Source: Valencia hispanica (lineage: Eukaryota > Chordata > Actinopteri > Cyprinodontiformes > Valenciidae). From it: DNA of 64,000 bases. Positions 35,501 through 45,811 of the stretch are shown one piece after another (within the stretch, counting starts at the first letter, position 1; every line of letters begins with the position of its first letter). Position numbers and translations under genes: made by a program. The notes below the pieces were generated by a model, which ran no database searches, had not been told where the DNA came from, and saw only the letters and a list, made by a program, of their open reading frames with translations. The stretch lies in NCBI GenBank assembly GCA_963556495.2, contig OY747700.1, positions 7,433,020-7,497,019 of the forward strand, given 5' to 3'.

Positions 35501-38500
35501 GGAGACCCAGACTTCCGTCTCCCCAGCCACTTGTTCCAGCTCCTCAGGAGGAACCCCAAGGCGCTCCCAGGCCAGCCGAGAAGCATAGTCCCTCCAGCGT
35601 GTCCTGGGCCTTCCCCTGGGCCTCCTCCCGGTGAGACGTGCCTGAAACACCTCACCAGGGAGGCGTCCAGGAGGCATCCTGACCAGATGCCCGAGCCACC
35701 TCAACTGAGTCCTCTCGATGTGGAGAAGCAGCAGCTCTACTCTGAGTCCCTCCGGATGACTGAGCTTCTCACCCTATCTCTAAGGGAGAGCCCAGACACT
35801 CTACGGAGGAAACTCATTTCAGCCGCTTGTATCCGTGATCTCGTTCTTTCGGTCACCACCACAGAGTTTGTGACCATAGATGTGGGTAGGAACGTAGATC
35901 GACCGGTAAATCGGAGCTTCGCCTTTCGGCTCTGCTCTCTCTTCACCACGACAGACCGGTACAGCGCCCGCATCACTGCAGATGCCCTACCAATCTGTCT
36001 ATCGATCTCCCGCTCCATTTTTCCCTCATTCGTGAACAAGACCCCCAGATACTTAAACTCCTCCACTTGGGGAAGGACCTCATCCCCGACCCGGAGAAGG
36101 CACCCCACCCTTTTCCGGCTCAAGACCATGGCCTCGGATTTGGAGGTGCTGATTCCCATGCCAGCCGCTTCACACTCGGCTGCGAACCGCTCCAGCGAAA
36201 GCTGTAGATCACGTTCTGATGAAGCCAACAGGACCACGTCATCTGCAAAAAGCAGAGACCCGATCCTGAAGCCACCAAAACGGATCCCCTCAACGCCTTG
36301 GCTGCGCCTAGAAATCCTGTCCATGAAAGTTATGAACAGGATCGGTGACAAAGGGCAACCTTGGCGGAGTCCAACTCTCACCGGAAACAAGCCCGACTTA
36401 CCGCCGGCAATGCAAACCAAACTCTGGCACCGGTCGTACAGGAACCTAACAGCCCGTATCAAGGGGCCCGGTACCCCATACTCCCGGAGGACCCCCCACA
36501 GGGCCCCCCGAGGGACACGGTCGAACGCCTTCTCCAATCCACAAAACACATGTAGACTGGTTGGGCAAACTCCCACGCACCCTCCAGGACCCTGCTGAGG
36601 GTGTAGAGCTGGTCCAGTGTTCCACGGCCAGGACGAAAACCGCATTGTTCCTCCTGGATCCGAGGTTCGACTATCCATCGGACCCTCCTCTCCAGAACCC
36701 CTGAATAGACCTTACCAGGGAGGCTCAGAAGTGTGATCCCCCTGTAGTTGGAACACACTCTGTGGTCCCCCTTTTTAAACAGGGGGACCACCACCCCGGT
36801 CTGCCAATCCCACGCCCGAGTTTTTGCCTCCGCGACCATCCGAGTCGCATCCCGCTTGGCCTGTCGGTACCTATCAGCTGCTTCAGGGGTCCCACAAGCC
36901 AAAAAGACCCGATAGGACTCCTTCTTCAGCCAGACTGCATCCCTTACCGCCGGTGTCCACCAGCGGGTTCAGGGGTTGCCGCCGCGACAGACACCGACCA
37001 CCTTGCGGCCACAGCTCCGGTCAGCCGCCACGACAATGATGGCGCGGAACATGGTCCACTCGGACTCAATGTCCCCTGCCTCCCCCGGAAAGTGTTCAAA
37101 GTTCTGCTGGAGGTGTGAGTTGAAGCTCCTTCTGACAGGAGACTCTGCCAGACGTTCCCAGCAGACCCTCACAACATGTTTGGGCCTTCCAGGTCTGTCC
37201 GGCGTCCTCCCCTACCATCGGAGCCGACTCACCACCAGGTAGTGGTCAGTGGACAGCTCAGCCCCTCTCTTCACTTGAGTGTCCAAAACATGCGGCAGCA
37301 GATCGGATGAGACGATAACCAAGTCGATCATTGAGCTGCGGCCTAGGGTGTCCTGGTGCCAAGTGCACACATGGACACCCTTATGCCTGAACATGGTGTT
37401 CGTTATGGACAATCCATGACGAACGCAGAAGTCCAATAACAAGACACCACTCGGGTTCAGATCGGGGGAGCCATTCCCCCAACCACACCCCTCCAGGTCT
37501 CATTGTCATTGCCCACGTGAGCGTTGAAGTCCCCCAGCAGAACAAGGGACTCCCTGGGAGGAGCACTCTCCAGCACCCCCTCCAAAGACCCCAAAAAGGG
37601 TGGGTAATCTGATCTGCCGTTTGGTGTGTAAGCGCAAACAACAGTCAGGACCCGTCCCCCCACCCGTAGGTGGAGGGAGGCTACCCTCTCGTTCACCGGG
37701 GTAAACCCCAACGTACAGGCGCCGAGATGGGGGGCAACAAGTATGCCCACCCCAGCTCGGCGCCTCTCAGCAGGGGCAACTCCAGAGTGGAAGAGAGTCC
37801 AACCTCTCTCGAGGAGACGGGTTCCAGAGCCAGAGCCGTGTGTCGAGACGAGTCCGACAATGTCCAGTCGAAACCACTCAACCTCGCACACCAGCTCCGG
37901 CTCCTTCCCCACCAGAGAGGTGACGTTCCACGTCCCGAGAGCCAGCTTCTGCAGCCGAAGATCGGACCGCCAAGGTCCCCGCCTTTGGCCGCCGCCCATC
38001 CTAGACAGCACCCGACCCCTATGGCCCCTCCCACAGGTGGTGAGCTCATGGGAAGGGGGACCCATGTTACCTCTTCGGGCTAAGCCCAACCGGGCCCCAT
38101 GGGTAGAGGCCCGGCCACCAGGCACTCGCCAACGTGCCCCGCCTCCAGGCCTGGCTCCAGAGGGGGGCCCCGGTGACCCGCGTCCGGGCGAGGGAACACT
38201 GAATCCAATTTTCTTTTCCATCATAGGGGTCTAATTATAAGATGTAAGATTAAAACAACTAAAGGTTTGAAATATCTCGCTTTGCATGTAAATAAATCAG
38301 TTTCACCTTTTAAGTTGAATTACTTAAAATTAATGAACTTTTGCACGATATAGTAATTTTTCGAGTTTCACCTGTAGTTTCTGTTGCACGTCAACCTGAA
38401 TGAGATTGTCATCCCGCAGGCACAACGACAACAAGACCTTCCTGGTCTGGGTGAACGAGGAGGATCACCTGCGCGTCATCTCCATGCAGAAGGGAGGCAA

Positions 38501-40975
38501 CATGAAGGAGGTCTTCAGACGTTTCTGCGTTGGCCTGCAGAAGGTGAAAACACACCTCATAGCTGCCCATAAACGGCTACATGACAGATCTGATGAGCTC
38601 CTTAAAAAACGTCAGACTTGCTTCCAAGCTGTCAGATTTTCTTCGGATCTTCTGAAGTGGTTCTCCTGCAGCAGGGGCGTCACCTTGCGGACCTTGTGCA
38701 ACCAAACTCTGAGTTAGAGAAGAAGTAGTTTTGTGATCTGTACTCACGTCAACGACAATGAACACTTTCCCAGAATACAACAAAGCTCAAAAGTAAATAT
38801 CAAACATGGTCACTTTTTTTTGTGCTTATGCATATGGGGTGCCATTAGTAAAGTTACACATTTAAAAATGAACAGGAGTTACAGTGTTGGCTGAGTTTTT
38901 GTTGTTGTTTTTTTTATACGAGAACAGATCACAAAACTTCTTCTTCTCTAACTGGTTAAGTTTTTCTGAGAACCTTTTGCTGCTTTCAATCTACATTTTC
39001 AGCCCAGTCCTCATACCTCGCCATAATGTGCAGTTTGTGCTTGAAAAAGTAGGAAACTGGGCCAAATTAAGCATCAAATAATGTGTTAATATGGGGCGCC
39101 GTTTGTAAAGTTCACAGTAATTTGGGTTGTTTAGCCTGTCTTAAGAGAAATAAATGGGGGTTCATTTTTTTCAAAGTCATATTTCAGTCCGTGTTACCTA
39201 TTCATCTATAAATGTCCCACTTTCAAACTAAATATTTAGATAGTATGCAAATTCACTTGCCTTTTAGCGGAAGTGGACTATCAAAATAAAAGATGGGTAA
39301 ATATTTAGTTTGAAAATGTGACATTTATAACTGAATTAATAACAGATGCAAAAATGAACCCCCATTTATTTCTCTTAAGATAGGCTAGATAACCCAAATT
39401 ATTGCTGTTTACCTTTGACTGTGAACTTTACAAACGTCGCCATATATATACACACAATATTTGATGCTTAATTTGGCCCAAATTCCTACTTTTTCAAGCA
39501 GAAACTATATGGCACAATATGGCGAGGTATGAGGACTGGGCTGAAAATGTAGATTGAAAGCAGCAAAAGGTTCTTAGAAAAACGTAACCAGAGTTAGAGA
39601 AGAAGTAGTTTGTGATCTATTCCCATAAAAAAAAAGACAAACACTGTACTAAGAAACAAGGCTTGAAAATAAATATCAATATTAGGCCTATAAAAGAAAC
39701 TTTGGAACCAACTACCCTTTGCGATCAGACTCGTCCCATCTCTTACTTTTAATTCTCATTTGAAAACCTTTTTTTATTCTTTGGCTTTTAACCTTGATTA
39801 ATTTCTGTCTTGGTTTTTTATTGGGTTTTATTATAAACTAGTTATTATTTTGGTTTCTGATTGCTTCGCTCCGTCTTGTACCTTTTTTCCCGTGTGTAAT
39901 TTTTTTGCTTTTTTTAATTCGAATCTCTTTTGTGCAGCACTTTGGTCGGCTCCCATCCCGTTTTTAAACGTGCTATATAAATAAACTGGTATGGTATATG
40001 CTTTTTTGATGTTAAACTTGGCTTGTTTCCTACTTTTTCAACCACAGTCTACATGATATGGTCAGGTATAAGGATGGGGCTGAAAATGTGGATGCCAAGC
40101 AGCAAAACGTTCTTAGAAAAACTTACCCAGAGTTAGAGAAAAAGTAGATTTGTGATCTGTTCTTGCATAACCCAATATTGTCTGCATACGTGCTTAGTTT
40201 TTAGGCCTATACGCTTTTTTGATGTTAAACTTGGCCAGTTTCCTACTTTTTCCAACCGTAAGCTACATGATATGGTCAGGTATTATGATTGGGGCTGAAA
40301 ACGTAGATGCAAAGCAGCAAAAGGTTCAAATACAAACTGTAAAACTATTAACTAAGAGCACTTTAACAATTGACACTGGGTGGTTGGAAGCAAAGCGTAC
40401 ATATATTAAAGATGAAAAAAAGAAGAAGCTTTAAATCATACTGTATAAACCAGAGCAAGTACACAAGCCTTACTTCGGATCTCTTGATGTTGGTCAGATT
40501 GAAGAGATCTTCAAGAAGCACAACCACGGCTTCATGTGGAATGAGCATCTGGGCTACATCCTGACCTGCCCCTCCAACCTGGGCACCGGCCTGCGTGGCG
40601 GCGTGCACGTCAAGCTGGCCAAGCTCAGCACGCACCCCAAGTTTGAGGAGATCCTGACCAGGCTGCGCCTGCAGAAACGTGGCACCGGTACGGGAACCGT
40701 TTCCCCCCCCCCCCGACAGATCCGGGGCATCTGAGCCCAGAGTTTCATTCATTCATTCATTCATTCGCTCCTTCTCTGCTCTTTCCACACTTCCAGGCGG
40801 CGTGGACACGGCCTCGGTGGGTGGCGTGTTCGACATCTCCAACGCCGACCGTCTGGGCTCCTCCGAGGTGGACCAGGTGCAGCTGGTGGTCGACGGGGTG
40901 AAGCTCATGGTGGAGATGGAGAAGAAGCTTGAGAAGGGAGAGTCCATCGACGGCATGATCCCCGCTCAGAAGTAA
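29496..40975 (+). CDS. ckm: Muscle creatine kinase, complete coding region in eight exons
   Basis: Cytosolic enzyme transferring phosphate between ATP and creatine; the dimer buffers ATP in muscle fibres. Coding exons are 29496-29594, 30945-31041, 31181-31335, 32886-33018, 33110-33281, 38420-38543, 40498-40687 and 40797-40975, giving 382 codons (mammalian CKM 381). All junctions are GT-AG and frames join without stops. Arg131, Arg133, Arg237, Arg293 and Arg321 (nucleotide contacts), Glu232/Glu233 and reactive Cys284 (in [16 protein letters not shown]) match the family. The start ATG has A at -3 and G at +4; a second ATG follows at codon 4. The N-terminus [12 protein letters not shown] looks more like the fish ckmb than ckma paralogue by memory, so the paralogue is not settled. 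The end MIPAQK is typical of muscle CK. mark4 lies convergently downstream. Confidence 0.97.
30124..30508. mobile_element. hAT-type MITE (TAGGGAT family) in ckm intron 2
   Basis: Runs from TAGGGATGTAAGAAAATATC to ACATCTCTA and is closely related to 13649-14056 (shared TGGATCAACTAGATCTAGTA core). The target duplication is no longer clear. Confidence 0.85.
30945..31041 (+). CDS. ckm: ckm exon 3 (codons 34-66)
   Basis: Acceptor TATTGCAG, then [20 protein letters not shown] through TGVDNP. The first base of the Gly66 codon ends the exon before GTAAGG. It covers the start of the N-terminal guanidino kinase domain and the loop leading to the creatine-gating segment. Confidence 0.95.
31181..31335 (+). 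CDS. ckm: ckm exon 4 (codons 66-117)
   Basis: Opens with [20 protein letters not shown] after a C-rich acceptor tract and ends DLNFENLK before donor GTGAAG. The flexible loop around VDNPGHPF that closes over the substrate spans the exon 3/4 junction. Confidence 0.95.
31346..32885. other. ckm intron 4, no further gene seen
   Basis: The intron begins with GGGTGGCTTTAGCCATTTTTGG-like sequence that may be the end of a non-autonomous element, but no matching right end was fixed. A TTAGGGTTAGGGTTA stretch at 32549-32563 is too short to be an interstitial telomere. Nothing codes. Confidence 0.3.
32886..33018 (+). CDS. ckm: ckm exon 5 (codons 118-162)
   Basis: [20 protein letters not shown] begins the catalytic domain. 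Arg131 and Arg133 in SSRVRTGRS are nucleotide-phosphate ligands in the family. Donor GTGAGC follows one base of the Ala162 codon. Confidence 0.95.
33110..33281 (+). CDS. ckm: ckm exon 6 (codons 162-219)
   Basis: Encodes [19 protein letters not shown] through [10 protein letters not shown] and two bases of Trp219, with donor GTAAGC. Intron 5 before it is only 91 bp; intron 6 after it is 5.1 kb, enlarged by transposons. Confidence 0.95.
33399..34005. mobile_element. Long-TIR foldback DNA element in ckm intron 6
   Basis: The outer ends TACGGTGGCCCTGAAAGG and CCTTTCAGGGCCACCGTA are perfect inverted repeats. The arms continue inward for about 250 bp each (GTGCAGCATTTAGAAAAACG against CGTTTTTCTAAATGCTGCAC; ATGCTTGTTGTTGACACGG against CCGTGTCAACAACAAGCAT). 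Flanks share GTGGCA (33393-33398 and 34006-34011), a likely 6-bp target duplication. There is no transposase inside, so it is non-autonomous. Confidence 0.9.
35737..36900 (-). pseudogene. Rex3 reverse transcriptase domain
   Basis: Motifs in order on the minus strand: [18 protein letters not shown] (about 36740), [13 protein letters not shown], a frameshift near 36560, [22 protein letters not shown], the intact catalytic FADDVVLL (about 36230), and [12 protein letters not shown]-terminal piece ([20 protein letters not shown]) follows in another frame at 35462-35704. The catalytic aspartates survive, unlike in the L2-like copy at 6 kb, but frameshifts make this copy inactive. Confidence 0.9.
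37212..38130 (-). pseudogene. Rex3 endonuclease domain, frameshifted
   Basis: Minus-strand frames contain [19 protein letters not shown] near 38010-37950, [14 protein letters not shown], the VVCAYTPNG stretch, the catalytic [11 protein letters not shown] near 37500, and STDHYLVV near 37235 (the SDH box with serine-threonine spacing changed). Reading moves between frames at least twice, so it is not a working ORF. Confidence 0.85.
38420..38543 (+). CDS. ckm: ckm exon 7 (codons 219-260)
   Basis: Acceptor ATCCCGCAG, then [20 protein letters not shown]. This holds the catalytic acidic pair Glu232/Glu233 and nucleotide ligand Arg237, ending RFCVGLQK in phase 0. It lies 45 bp after the right end of the Tc1-like element. 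Confidence 0.95.
38690..40330. repeat. Palindromic repeat family filling ckm intron 7
   Basis: A unit marked by GAGTTAGAGAAGAAGTAGTT, TTTCAGCCCAGTCCTCATAC and CCTACTTTTTCAA recurs at least five times: direct at about 38705, inverted at 38918-39190, direct at 39290-39640, 40005-40165 and 40205-40330. The inverted pair centred near 39,265 forms a hairpin with arms of roughly 300 bp. There is no coding capacity. A LINE tail interrupts it at 39695-39995. Confidence 0.85.
39695..39995 (+). mobile_element. LINE 3' end in ckm intron 7
   Basis: CTTTGGAACCAACTACCCTTT, then AGCACTTTGGTCGGCTCCCA and ACGTGCTATATAAATAAACTGG, are the coding end, 3' UTR and tail of a 5'-truncated fish LINE of another subfamily than the 6-kb copy. 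Confidence 0.7.
40498..40687 (+). CDS. ckm: ckm exon 8 (codons 261-324), contains reactive cysteine
   Basis: Begins [20 protein letters not shown]. Cys284 in [14 protein letters not shown] equals Cys283 of mammalian CKM, the family signature residue. It ends LQKRGT plus one base of Gly324. Arg293 and Arg321 complete the nucleotide-binding set. Confidence 0.95.
40797..40975 (+). CDS. ckm: ckm exon 9 (codons 324-382 and stop)
   Basis: Encodes [20 protein letters not shown], the C-terminal mobile loop that folds over the nucleotide, and ends in IPAQK and TAA at 40973-40975. The preceding intron (109 bp) contains an ATTC microsatellite at 40745-40766. Confidence 0.95.
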
Positions 40976-41336
40976 AGCGGACAGACAACCCATGACTAAA
41001 ATGACTGTCTGTGTCTTTTTGTTTATTTTTATTTTATAAGAAAAAAATGAACGTGTAGCCTGGTTGTAAAGTTATCTTACTGGTTTCGGCCAAACGGCTA
41101 CTTTTCTGCTGACTTCTTTCCACCCAGAGACACTCCCCTATTCCTTCTTTTCTTACATCTGTTGACTTTTTCCTGCCTTTTCTCCCATTCATCTAATTTC
41201 TTCTAACTGAAATCATCATCATCCCATCTCCTCTGTAACATCCTGGGATCAACCTATGCATAGTCTGGTCGTGGCTATGTGTATGCAAAACTCTTTTTTT
41301 TTTTTTTTTTTTTTGGGTTATAAAACATAACTGGAG

Positions 41337-41343
41337 AATTAAA
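41337..41343 (+). promoter_or_regulatory. ckm: Candidate ckm polyadenylation signal
   Basis: AATTAAA lies 362 bp after the ckm stop and is the best signal before the downstream transposon; it is followed by a T-rich segment (TTGTTCTTGTTTTTCTTC). The canonical AATAAA is absent, so the assignment is tentative. Confidence 0.4.
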
Positions 41344-41871
41344 CAAAGCCCCATGTAAAAATCAAATCATGTTGTTCTTGTTTTTCTTCACAGAAACCAC
41401 AGATGCAGTTGAAATATACAGTTAAAACAGACATTTAACTTACTGTTTCAGGTCAAATATAGTTACTAAAAAGTATTTATGTTTTCGAAATGCCAAAACA
41501 GTGACAGATTTCCTCAATCGCTCCTCAAAGTTCAGAAGTTTACAGACATTTGCTTTGTATTTTGTACAGCTGCATTTTAAACTATTTGGTCAAACATTTT
41601 GCGTATCCTTTCACAAGCTTCTAACAACAGTTTGCTGGAATATCGGCCCACTCCTCCTGACAGAACCACTGTAAGTGGCTCACCTTGCTCACAAACACCT
41701 TTTCTGCTCTGCCTACAAAGTTTTTACAGGATCAGGAATTTGCGATGGCCATTTCAAAATACAGTCTCTGTTTTCCTTGACCCACTTAACTTTGGTGGCT
41801 AGATTAGGGGTCGTTGTCCATTTTGAAGACCCTTTTGTGAGCAAGCTTTAACCTCCTGGCTAGCGACCTAT

Positions 41872-42120
41872 TGCCTCGTTTCCACTCAGTGGTACGGTGC
41901 CGGTCGGCACACTATTTTGTCCGTTTCCATTGTAAAAGTGGCCCATGCAACCGACCCCTAGCGTACGCGGAGCTACTGCTGTCACAACACAGCCCATTGA
42001 CTGAGGGAAAGAAAAATGTCACTGCTTGTACGAAGCATGATGAATACTAGTGCGTTTGTCGCCACACTCAAATGACGCTACAGTAGGTGTTTTGGTTTTA
42101 CCCCGCCTGCCCAGTGTGTC
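41872..42120. mobile_element. MITE-like fragment related to 21963
   Basis: GCCTCGTTTCCACTCAGTGG and CCGTTTCCATTGTAAAAGTG match the left part of the element at 21963-22060. It runs directly into the 51-bp satellite, with no right end seen. Confidence 0.55.
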
Positions 42121-42124
42121 CTTT

Positions 42125-42675
42125 CATTTATTCATTTATAAATGTCAGTTTCAAACGGAAAATTTAGCTCGCAGGCTAAATATTTTGTTTCTCAAATTAG
42201 ATATTTTGTTTACAAATTAAATATTTAGCCACCAAACTAATGATTTAGCTTGTCAACTAAATATTTAATGTGAAGCTAAATATTTAGTTAGCAAGCTAAA
42301 CTTGCTGGCTAATATTTAGTTTGAAGATAAATATTTTTGCTAGCCTGCTAAACTGTGTAGCTAATATTTAGTTTGAAGCTAAATATTTAGCTAGCCAGTT
42401 TAGCAGGCTAGGTAAATATTTAGTTAGCAAGTTTAGCAGGCTAGCTAAATATTTAGTTAGCAAGCTAAACTTGCTAGCTAATATTTAGTTTGAAGCTAAA
42501 TATTTAGCTAGCCTGCTAAACTTGCTAGCTCATATTTAGTTTGAAGCTAAATAATTAGCTAGCCTGCTAAACTTGCTAGCTCATATTTAGTTTGAAGCTA
42601 AATAATTAGCTAGCCTGCTAAACTGGCTAGCAAGATACTTAGCTTCCAACTAAATATTAGCTAGCAAGCTAAACA
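42125..42675. repeat. GCTAGC-rich satellite with 51-bp unit
   Basis: The clearest tandem copies start at 42489, 42540 and 42591 (TTTGAAGCTAAATA...GCTAGC). Earlier copies from about 42160 are degenerate and include inverted versions, so AAATATTTAG and GCTAGC palindromes are dense. It lies inside the Tc1-like remnant. Confidence 0.9.
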
Positions 42676-43339
42676 TCCCCATATCATTATGCTGCCACCC
42701 TCCGTGCTACACATTAGGCTTGCAAGGTTCCTCTGTTACCCTTCAAACGTAGCAATGGTCAAATACTTCTGATTGTAGATGCAGGAGAGCACAAGACGCA
42801 TCTCAAAAAATTAAGATGGCTTTTTTTTTTGCAATCGTAGCAATGGCTTCTTCATGACTAAGCGGCCTTTCACTTCATGTCAGTACAGGACTTAATTCAC
42901 TGTGGATCTTTACAGGTTGTTTTTTTTAACTTTAATTCTGGGTTTTATACGCAAACTTTGTAACAAAACAAGTGGTATGATGCTGGGACATCGTGGGGTT
43001 TATATTTGCACATAATTGTTTGAAAAGATGAACGTGGCGTCTGATACCTTGCCTAATTTTGATTATCACATAAGGTTCTGCCTTAAAACACACCCTCTAT
43101 TCTGCCTCGGTTTAGGTTAAATGCCATGACATCATTTTCTTGGCTTTTCCAAATTGTTTAAATGTGGATCTCTTTATTCTGACATTCGGCAAATAGAAAT
43201 AAATTTGCTCATCTAACCGACCTAAAACAGGAATGATTTATTCTGATTTGATGTCATACAGTCAGGGGGAAAAAAAAGGTTATCTATCTTCTCCAGATAT
43301 GCATAAAAAAAGCCAATAACAAAAAAATATCAGAGGTTG

Positions 43340-45811
43340 AAGGTTTTTATTTTTGTGTCACACATTATATCCTAGGAGACATGCAGGACTGCAAGTCGGT
43401 TGTTTCTGGTACCTCAGCCGGTACGTTGGGTTTCAGTCATTTAACAAGATCCGTGGCCCCGACGCATGGACCCAAAAGACAGTCAACATGTTGGCGGGGC
43501 GGCGAGGCAGAGCTGTAAACGTACAGAAAGTTTCATAACCAGCCCCTAAATCACAGCTTCACACTTTAAGACGGTGGCGGGCCACCTTAAAAGCAGAGAA
43601 CTCCAGAAACATGAACTTTTCCAGACGATGAATGATCGGGGAAGCGACTCCTATACCAGTGGATCACATTTACCAAAGCTTGGTAGAGTTTATTACAAAT
43701 GAGCAGCAAAGTCTTTCAAAGAAAGCAAAAAATCAATGCATCTGTTGCATTGGAGTGCAGCATCAGGTTTGGATTTTTTAAATTTGACATTTTGAAGCAG
43801 GATTCTAAATTGGTTAACAGTCAAAATGGGGGCAACAGTTGTATTAGCACTGCTGGAGTTTGGCCAACAAGAGGGAAAATCTACAGCTTGTGTTTTTTTT
43901 TATTATCAAGAAACTCTTGGCAAAAATTATGGAAGCACGGCTCATGGATGGTGTTTTGTCTAAAAACGGTTTTAACTTCAATCTAAAAAAAGGAGAAAAA
44001 AGTAGACATTCTGGTTTGTAAAAGAAACCTAAAAAACTCATAAATGAGCCTTTTATAATTAATGGCAATAGTTTTTTTTTTCCAAAGAAAAAAACAAATT
44101 AAATCTGGCTCTGTTTTGCATTTAAAAAAAACAACAGATACCTGAAAAGGTCCCAACAGGTGAGCTGCCAGGCAAAAACAAAACAAAAACAGGAAAACTT
44201 TTTTCACTACAACGTAAAACATCCTCCAGGTGTAGTGAATGGATATTTTTTTGCCAGGGGGTCGCGGTTGTTGCATGTGAAGGCATTAAGGCCGGAAAAA
44301 CTAAACGTGCTAAAAAAAGTGCTCAATCTATAAACAAACAAAAAAAACGTCCCAGAATCATCAGAAACCAGATTCTAGGCTGCAGCCAGGTCTCAATGGA
44401 CGCTCATTCACGCCCCGATTCAAACTTCAGACGGTCTGGGACGTCTGACCGAGAGCTGGACGAGCGAAGCGCCGACCGCCGGCGTGCGTTGGTTCTGGAC
44501 CCAAACAAATCATTTGGGAGAGAGAGAGAGAGCCTTCAGAGCCACCATCTTCAAAAGGAAACGTCGGTTATGCAGCTGGTGAGTAAAAAAAAAAACCTTA
44601 AATATTATCAAAGGAAATTCAAACTGCGTTCTCCCGACCCTGGTCCTCGACGTTGTTAGTCGTTTATCCCTGCCTTGGCACACCCGACTTCAACCCGATG
44701 GCTGACCAGCATCTAAAACATGCAGGGCCAGCGTGCCTTCGAAAAGCACTGATCTCAAAGACCCGTTTTATCGTTGACTGAAGCTTAGCGTTTTGGAAAG
44801 AAGGGACTCTTTTTTCTTTTCTCTTTAAAATTTGGCGGCTTTACTCACCTACCAGCAGCTGCCATGGTAAAAATGAAAGCCGAATCCGCTTTAATTAGAG
44901 AGTTTTAAGCATCAAGGGAAATTATTAAATATCAAAACAAAGATGGAGCCACGAGCTGTGTGTGCAAAAAAACTAAACGCACCCAAATCAGTGTTAAAAA
45001 AAAAGAAGAAAAACTTCTACAAAAGCACGAGTTTTGGCACTTTGCAGCCCCCCGGGGGGGCAACTAAATGTGAGTGAGCACAACACCAGGGCGGAAAAAC
45101 ACCAGCAATGACCCTTGGAGAGGCAGCTGTTGCTGTCGGTGGATTCGCCAGAGACTAAGAGTATTTAAGTCGATTACGAACTTTTTGTGTCTGTCCATCT
45201 GACTGATGAAGGGTTGCAGAAGAAGAAAGGTCCTCCACGCCGATCAATGAACGATTGGGTGTACTTAGTTCTTCCCTCAACACTGCTTCTCCATCTTGTC
45301 TTCGCATTTGTTTAATAAATAAGGACCTCAGCACTGACAGAGGGTGTACTTAGTTTTTTTTTTTTTTTTTTACCATGACTGCATCAGAGGGGCGGAGAGT
45401 GTGAAAGCGAACATTTCTGCACGTCGCCCCCTAGAGGCCCGGAGGCTTCCTCTGCGACGTCGACAACAGTCGTCAACGTCGTCCCGTCTCAAAAGCACCA
45501 AGCGAGGAAAATGGACTTCTTTCACAAAAAAATAATAAAATAAAATAAAAACAAAGATATTTAAATAGCAGCACTTTAAAGAGGAATGATGACAAGCAAC
45601 AGAAACAACGTGAACAACGCGTTATCGTCCTCAACCTGAAAGAAGAAAAAGTCCAACTCAATGGACTCAAGCTAGGTATGTGTTTGCGGGTCGAAGGGTC
45701 ATCTTTAGCCTGTTGCCGCCGCCGTCCATCTGGGAGTGGGAGGAGCCTGAAAGCTTGTGGAGGTGAGGCGTCGCGCGTTGATGATGGTGATGTGGCGTCT
45801 TCCTCGGTCTG
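43340..45811 (-). other. mark4: Probable mark4 3' UTR
   Basis: This is the stretch following the mark4 stop. It has little repeat content apart from a Tc1-like scrap at 45070-45165 (CACCAGCAATGACCCTTGGA) and a MITE arm near 44710. No other gene is seen; short frames here have no domains. A CTCF-like 12-mer lies at 45426-45437 on the minus strand. Extent is inferred from the polyadenylation candidates. Confidence 0.45.
43346..43351 (-). promoter_or_regulatory. mark4: Candidate mark4 polyadenylation signal
   Basis: TTTATT on the plus strand gives AATAAA on the mark4 strand. It is among the last AATAAA sites before the Tc1-like remnant. Other candidates at about 43690 and 43898 would give a shorter UTR. 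Confidence 0.35.

Larger units (their letters stand above)
35444..38231 (-). mobile_element. Rex3/RTE-type LINE nested in the Tc1-like element
   Basis: This minus-strand element of 2788 bp is flanked by a perfect 12-bp target duplication TAATTATAAGAT (35432-35443 and 38232-38243). It starts GACCCCTATGATGG and ends with a GATGGATGG tail, the kind of 3' repeat known for Rex3. Endonuclease and reverse transcriptase domains are recognisable and in order. It is close to full length for an RTE-clade LINE but frameshifted. Confidence 0.92.
34197..38374 (+). mobile_element. Tc1-like transposon in ckm intron 6, split by a Rex3 LINE
   Basis: Terminal inverted repeats of about 105 bp begin CAGGTGAAACTGGAAAAATT on the left and end AATTTTTCGAGTTTCACCTG on the right, each abutting TA (34195-34196, 38375-38376), the Tc1/mariner target. 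Without the nested insertion the element is about 1.4 kb. A degraded plus-strand transposase lies at about 34500-35330 ([13 protein letters not shown] near 34502; DDE-domain remnants to 35320) with several frame breaks. Confidence 0.93.
41525..43170 (-). mobile_element. Tc1-like remnant of the Sleeping Beauty/salmonid type, minus strand
   Basis: Plus-strand words are the reverse complement of a Sleeping Beauty-like transposase gene: TGGTCAAACATTTTGCGTAT, CCCACTCCTCCTGACAGAAC, GTCCATTTTGAAGACCC, then after an interruption CCCATATCATTATGCTGCCA (the GGGSIM-type segment), GGCTTCTTCATGACTAAGCG and CATGACATCATTTTCTTGG. It is heavily decayed and interrupted at 41872-42675. Confidence 0.8.

Noticed and set aside
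35531..36598. 355-codon plus-strand frame
   Set aside because: It is antisense to the Rex3 reverse transcriptase, whose motifs are on the minus strand.
37743..38234. 163-codon plus-strand frame
   Set aside because: Antisense to the Rex3 endonuclease domain; GC-rich shadow.
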